This document shows, piece by piece, positions 58,726-64,000 of a stretch of 64,000 nucleotides of DNA. The translations under genes were made by a program, and so were the position numbers. Each line of letters opens with the position of its first letter. Position 1 is the stretch's first letter. This DNA is from Ashinkailepas kermadecensis (lineage: Eukaryota; Arthropoda; Thecostraca; Neolepadidae), in NCBI GenBank assembly GCA_034440615.1, contig JAOTOM010004283.1:186001-250000 (forward strand), read 5' to 3'. The notes under the pieces are model-generated. The model saw only the letters and a program-made list of their open reading frames with translations. It had not been told where the DNA came from and ran no database searches.

Positions 58726-61700
58726 TCTCGACGGCGTGGGGGTCTGTTTGTCTGTCTGTATATAGACGGCGTCGGGAGCGAGCGATAGACGGCCGTCTAT
58801 CGCTCGCTCTCGACGGCGTGGGGGGCTGTTTGTCTGTCTGTATATAGACGGCATCGGGAGCGAGCGATAGACGGCCGCCTATCGCTCGCTCTCGACGGCG
58901 TGGGGGTCTGTTTGTCTGTCTGTATATAGACGGCGTCGGGAGCGAGCGATAGACGGCCGTCTATCGCTCGCTCTCGATGGCGTGGGGGTCTGTTTGTCTG
59001 TCTGTATATAGACGGCGTCGGGAGCGAGCGATAGACGGCCGTCTATCGCTCGCTCTCGATGGCGTGGGGGTCTGTTTGTCTGTCTGTATATAGACGGCGT
59101 CGGGAGCGAGCGATAGACGGCCGTCTATCGCTCGCTCTCGACGGCGTGGGGGTCTGTTTGTCTGTCTGTATATAGACGGCGTCGTGAGCGAGCGATAGAT
59201 GGCAGTCGGGATCGAGCGATAGACGGCGTGGGGGGCTGTTTGTCTGTCTGTATATAGACGGCGTCGGGAGCGAGCGATAGATGGCAGTCGGGATCGAGCG
59301 ATAGACTGCGTGGGGGGCTGTTTGTCTGTCTGTCTAAAGGCGGCGTCGGGAGCGAGCGATAGACGGCGGCGGGAGCGAGTGATAGACGGCGTGGGGAGCT
59401 GTCTGTCTGTCTGTCTATAGACGGCGTCGGGAGCGAGCGATAGACGGCGTCGGGAGCTGTCTGTCTGTCTGTCTATAGACGGCGTCGGGAGCGAGCGATA
59501 GACGGCGTCGGGAGCTGTCTGTCTGTCTGTCTAGAGATGGCGTCTGGATCGAGCGATAGACGGCGTCGGGAGCTGTCTGTCTGTCTGTCTATAGACGGCG
59601 TCGGGAGGGAGCGATAGACGGCGTCGGGAGCTGTCTGTCTGTCTGCCTAGAGACGGCGTCGGGAGCGAGCAATAGACGGCGTCGGGAGCTGTCTGTCTGT
59701 CTGTCTAGAGACGGCGTCGGGAGCGAGCAATAGACGGCGTCGGGAGCTATCGGTCTGTTTGTCTGTGGACGGCGTCGGGAACTGTCTGTCTGTCTGTCTA
59801 TAGCCGGCTTCTGGAGCGAGCGATAGATAGCGTCGGGAGCGAGCGATAGACGGCGTCGGGAGCGAGAGATAGACGGCGCCGGGAGCGAGCGGTAGACGAC
59901 GTCGGGAGCTGTCTGTCTGTCTGTCTAAAGACGGTGTCGGGAGCGAGCGATAGACGGCGGGGGGAGCGAGCGATCGTCGGCGTCGGGAGCTGTCTGTCAG
60001 TCTGTCTATAGACGGCGTCGGGAGTGGGCGATAGACGGCGTCGGAAGCGAGCGATAGACGGCGTCGGGGGCTGTCTGTCTGTATGTCTATAGACGGCGTC
60101 GGGAACGAGCGATAGACGGCGTCGGGAGCTGTCTGTCTGTTTATCTATAGACGGCGTCGGGAGTGAGCGATAGACGGCAGTTGGGAGCGAGCGATAGACG
60201 GCGTCGTGTGCGGTCTGTCTGTCTGTCTATAGACGGCGTCGGGAGCGAGCGATTGACGTCGACGGTAGCGAGCGATAGAGGGCGTCGGGAGCTGTTTGTC
60301 TGTCTGTCTATGGACGGCGTCCGGAGCTGTCTGTCTGTCTTGCTATAGACGGCGTCGGGAGCGAGCGATTGACGTCGACGTGAGCGAGCGATAGACGGCG
60401 TCGGGAGCTGTTTGTCGGTCTGTATATAGACGGCGTCGGTAGCGAGCGATAGACGGCGTCGGCAGCTGTCTGTCTGTCTGTCTATGGACGGTGTCGGGAG
60501 CTGTCTGTCTGTCTGTCTGACTATAGACGGCGTCGGGAGTGAGCGATAGATGGCGTCGGGAGCGTGCGATAGACGGCGTCGGGAGCTATCTGTTTGTCTG
60601 TCTATAGACGGCGTCGGGAGCGAGCGATAGACGGCGTCGGGAGCTGTCTGTCTGTCTGTCTATAGACGGCGTCGGGAGCGAGCGATAGACGGCGTCGGGA
60701 GCGAGCGATAGACGGCGGCTAGAGCGAGCGATAGATTGCGTCGGGAGCTGTCTGTCCGTGTGTCTATAGACGACGTCGGGAGCGAGCGATAGACGGCAGT
60801 CGGTAGCGACCGATAGACGTCGTCGTGAGCGAGCGATAGACGGCGCCGGGAGCGAGCGATAGACGGCGTCGGGAGCTGCCTGTCTGTCTAAAGACGGCGT
60901 CGGGAGCGAGCGATAGACGGCGTAGGGAGCGAGCGATAGACGGCGGCGGGAGCGAGCGATAGACGGCGTCGGGAGCTGTCTGTCTGTCTGTCTATAGACG
61001 GCGTCGGGAGCGAGCGATAGATGGCGCCGGGAGCGAGCGATAGACGGCGTGGGGAGCTGTCTGTCTGTCTGTCGATGGACGGCGTCGGTAGCTAGTGATA
61101 GACGGCGTCGGGAGCGAGCGATAAACGTTGTCGGATGCTGTCTGTCTGTCTGTCTATAGACGGCGGCGGGAGCGAGCGATAGACGGCGTCGGGAGCGAGC
61201 GATAGACGGCGTCGGGATCGAGCGATGGACTGCCCGGGTGCAGCCGTCCGAGCCGGCCAGCGAGCGATAGACGGCGTCCGGAGCGAGCGATAGATGGCCC
61301 GGGTGCAGCCGCCCGGGCCGGCCAGCGAGTGATAGATGGCGTAGGGAGCAAGCGATAGACAGCGTCGGGAGCGAGCGATAAACGGCGTGGGGAGCGAGCG
61401 ATAGACGGCCCGGGTGCAGCCGTCCGGGCCGGCCAGCAAGCGATAGACGGCGTCGGGAGCTGTCTGTCTGTCTGTCTGTCTGTCTATAGACAGCGTCGGG
61501 AGCAAGCGATAGACGGCGTCGGGTGCGAGCGATAGTCGGCGTCGGGAGCTGTCGGTCTTTCTGTCTATAGAAGGCGTCGGAGCGAGCGATAGACGGCGTC
61601 GGGAGCTGTCTGTCGGTCTGTCTATAGACGGCGTCGGGAGCGAGCGATAGACGGCGTCGGGAGGGAGCGATAGACGGCGTCGGGAGGGAGCGATAGACGG

Positions 61701-61860
61701 CGTCGGGAGCTGTCTGTCTGTCTGTCTATAGAGGGCGTCGGGAGCGAGCGATAGACGGCGTCGGTAGCTGTCTGTCTGTCTGTCTATAGAGGGCATCGGG
61801 AGCGAGGGATAGACGGCGTCGGGAGCTGTCTGTCTGTCTGTCTATAGACGGCGTCGGGAG
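58726..61860. repeat. Giant palindrome, right array
   Basis: Reverse-complement counterpart of 53955-57440. The inner 450 bases are an 82-bp unit (TCTGTTTGTCTGTCTGTATA anchors at 58743, 58825, 58907). The rest mirrors the left array but lacks the 383-bp duplication, which explains most of the length difference (3.13 versus 3.49 kb). Confidence 0.95.
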
Positions 61861-64000
61861 CAAGCCTCTTGATCAAACCTCGTGACTTTTTTACCTCATG
61901 TTTGTTTTGCGTTTGGTGGTGGATTTGATCTCCCTATTGGATTTTTGTCCATGGCTGCTGTGCGTTGTCAGCCATTTGTCATACTTTGCAGTCTTGATGT
62001 TTAGTAACATTCCTTGGTTTGCCTCCAGCATTTCCAATTTGGAACTGGTGTTTGTATGATGTTGGAAAGTTATTGATGATCTATAGGTGATGGTAGAATC
62101 TGGATATTTAATCCTGCTACCATATTACCACATCTTTCCATTCAGAAACCTTAAAAAGAATGCTAATGATCTCTGAACCTCTCAAATGCAGTGCCACAGC
62201 ACTGATTGAGATACTGTTTTTACTGGTGCTTCACATCCCACAAACCCAGTCAGGAGCACAGTGTGAAAATCTCAATTGCAGCTTATTGTAGGACATCATG
62301 TCTTAATTGTGGTGGAGTGGGGTGTCATATGCCTGATCTGTGCTAAATGGGCGATCATTCCCATCTCAATGGGGATATGTGTGATATTTGTCTGATTGCT
62401 TTGTTATTGAGTGGCACCCTAAGTGGTTTGATTATGTGATGGTGTTTCATGTCAGATGTTGGCAGCTGGAGGTATGCTCATTTTGATGGTGATATGGAAT
62501 GTGTTGCCAGCAGGCACATGGGAAGCTCCCCTCCATTTGCCAGCCATGCTGGTCTACCTGGCTGTGATATGGGGCCAGCCTTGTCATGACCTTGACTGGG
62601 GCTAGGTCCAGAGTTGGGATTCTGTGTGCACCAAATGCACACCTGTCAGCACAATTCAGAGTGTCTGGTCTGCCAGCCCAAATACAATGACCTGTATCCA
62701 TTTGCAGAATGTGGAGAATATTTGGCAACAAGGTCTAATCATATTTTGTGCTTTCAGCATCTGCTGCATGGGCCTGCAAGTGGTGCCAATTGGTTGGCCG
62801 AGATTAGCTGCTGCCCGACAACCACCTCTCCGACCGCAGTGGGACAGCAGGTGGTGGTGGGACAGCGGTGTCATTTTGTGCACAACTGAAGAGAGGGCTC
62901 ACAAAGATTAATTATAGGCTGTGACAGACCACTTCACGACAAAAGTATACTGGCATGTCGTTGGCATGCGCTATTATAACACCTGATGTTCTTAATGTGC
63001 TGCGACTGCCTCGACACAGGCCTAGCACATGTTCGAAGCACGTCGTTCCAGCTGCAGGATCAATGATGGCCTTGTGTTGCACACATTTGATGGATTTGTG
63101 TATAGGTGTCTTTCCTGGAAAGCATTGAAGCTGGCGTGAAGGTGGTAAGAGTCGTCCGATTTTCCTTTCTCTGAGATTATTGCAAGTTGGTGCAAATAAG
63201 CACTCGTAAGAACCAAATGAATATTGTATCCAGATAGCTGTTGAGAGACTTTTCGACCAATTCGCAGCTTGATCCCAGGGTTTATGCAACAGAGGAGGGC
63301 GAGGCCTCTCACCGAACATTTGATTGCTTGATTTGATTTGATTCTTCGCTTAGTATTATTGTCTGCCGTGGAATCGTCGATCCAGAACAGGGATGAGGGC
63401 AGTGAAGGATATACACGAACAGCTCAAGGCAATTCTGTCCAGGGGACACCTTTCGCTAAACATTCCGACGGCGGGATGGCGTGATGGTGGCGTTTGGCCG
63501 ATTGGAGTTGGTACGGATGAACCTTTGCGATGCGGCACTTTTCTCGGTTATATGAAAATTTTCGTTCACCGATCTGGACCTGGCACGGGATCACACAGTG
63601 CACGCCCGCCTCTGGATCCGCCAGTGAAATATGCATGTGCACTGATGTGTTCTGTTTGCGTCTGTTACCTTTTGTGTCTGTAAATGCTTGTAACTTGTGG
63701 AATACATTTGGTGAAGAGGAGTGCATTTTTTTATGCGTCTGCTACACTGGTTGCATTTGGTTGGAGGCCGAGCAACGTTCTCCTCTTTAGGAAAAATTGA
63801 ATTTCCCTCTTCTCGTCGTCCCGAGGTAAGTAAGGCGTTTTGCGAGAATGAGCGATGGAAGCATATCACAATCAACTGATAAAAATCTGGGTTAAATCTG
63901 GCGTTGAAAGACTTGCCTGAGCTACCCGAGGAAATGTCTGTTAGTGTGGTGAGGTGAGCTGGAATACACTCTCAATTTTCAACTTTAACACTAGGGAGTC
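61861..64000. repeat. Giant palindrome, right outer arm (runs off window)
   Basis: Inverted copy of 51817-53954. The last bases, CACTAGGGAGTC on this strand, still match GACTCCCTAGTG at 51817, so the arm continues past the window end. Confidence 0.93.

Noticed and set aside
57365..58788. 466-codon frame and its mirror frames over the 105-bp repeats
   Set aside because: Stop-free GC-rich repeat, open in several frames and on both strands across the palindrome centre.
51817..64000. Palindrome as a simple missed-adapter hairpin read
   Set aside because: Arms differ by about 2 percent with a one-sided 383-bp duplication and unequal 105-bp copy number. A haplotype misjoin remains possible.

Overview
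The window is eukaryotic, almost certainly from an invertebrate animal with a repeat-rich genome. The evidence is a serpin gene split by a 3.2 kb intron, two families of animal-type LINE retrotransposons, a THAP/P-type transposase remnant, tRNA-derived SINE heads, long (GA)n and (TA)n microsatellites, and many unrelated minisatellites that by my tally fill about a third of the window. There are no bacterial operons, and I cannot name the species.

Layout. 1-9.3 kb is gene-free. It holds a 46-bp CA-rich array, a CpG-rich patch, (GA)n, a degenerate 21/42-bp satellite with a (TA)n inside it, an inverted-repeat element and a 59-bp array. 9.4-13.96 kb carries the one convincing host gene, a secreted inhibitory-type serpin (plus strand). 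Its signal-peptide exon has been tandemly duplicated together with a minisatellite, and its splice donor has been copied five times by a 26-bp repeat. 14-22 kb is a string of minisatellites, the largest being about 37 copies of a GC-rich 60-mer (17.97-20.25 kb). 23-28 kb has two more stretches of the 21/42-bp satellite around a broken CR1/Jockey-type LINE. 28.6-31.1 kb holds an inverted-repeat element with a MITE nested in it, THAP/P-transposase remnants and a tRNA-derived SINE. 32.4-38.5 kb is a nearly full-length but dead I-group LINE on the minus strand. ORF1 with three zinc knuckles is intact; ORF2 (endonuclease, RT, RNase H) is broken.

39.13-45.33 kb is a foldback-type transposon candidate. 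It has inverted termini starting GGAAGGGT, each leading inward into a 153-bp tandem array, and is bounded by a perfect 9-bp direct repeat (GCCGGTCTA). Each 153-bp unit carries a DR1-type nuclear-receptor motif. Inside it lie a roughly 480-bp tandem repeat, a nested hairpin element whose paralogous empty site is also in the window, and a weak gag-like remnant. 46.9-47.4 kb is a long (TA)n. 48-49.5 kb has a LINE 3' fragment and a tRNA-like SINE head.

51.8-64.0 kb is one half-open giant palindrome. Two arms of about 2.14 kb of unique sequence, about 2 percent different, flank mirror-image arrays of short self-complementary monomers and 105-bp units, with the turning point at about 58.30 kb. The right arm runs off the window. 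This palindrome and the foldback element share a plan, with unique outer ends and tandem repeats inside. They are the most unusual structures here. Whether the larger one is a mobile element, a chromosomal palindrome or a head-to-head haplotype misjoin cannot be settled from the sequence alone.
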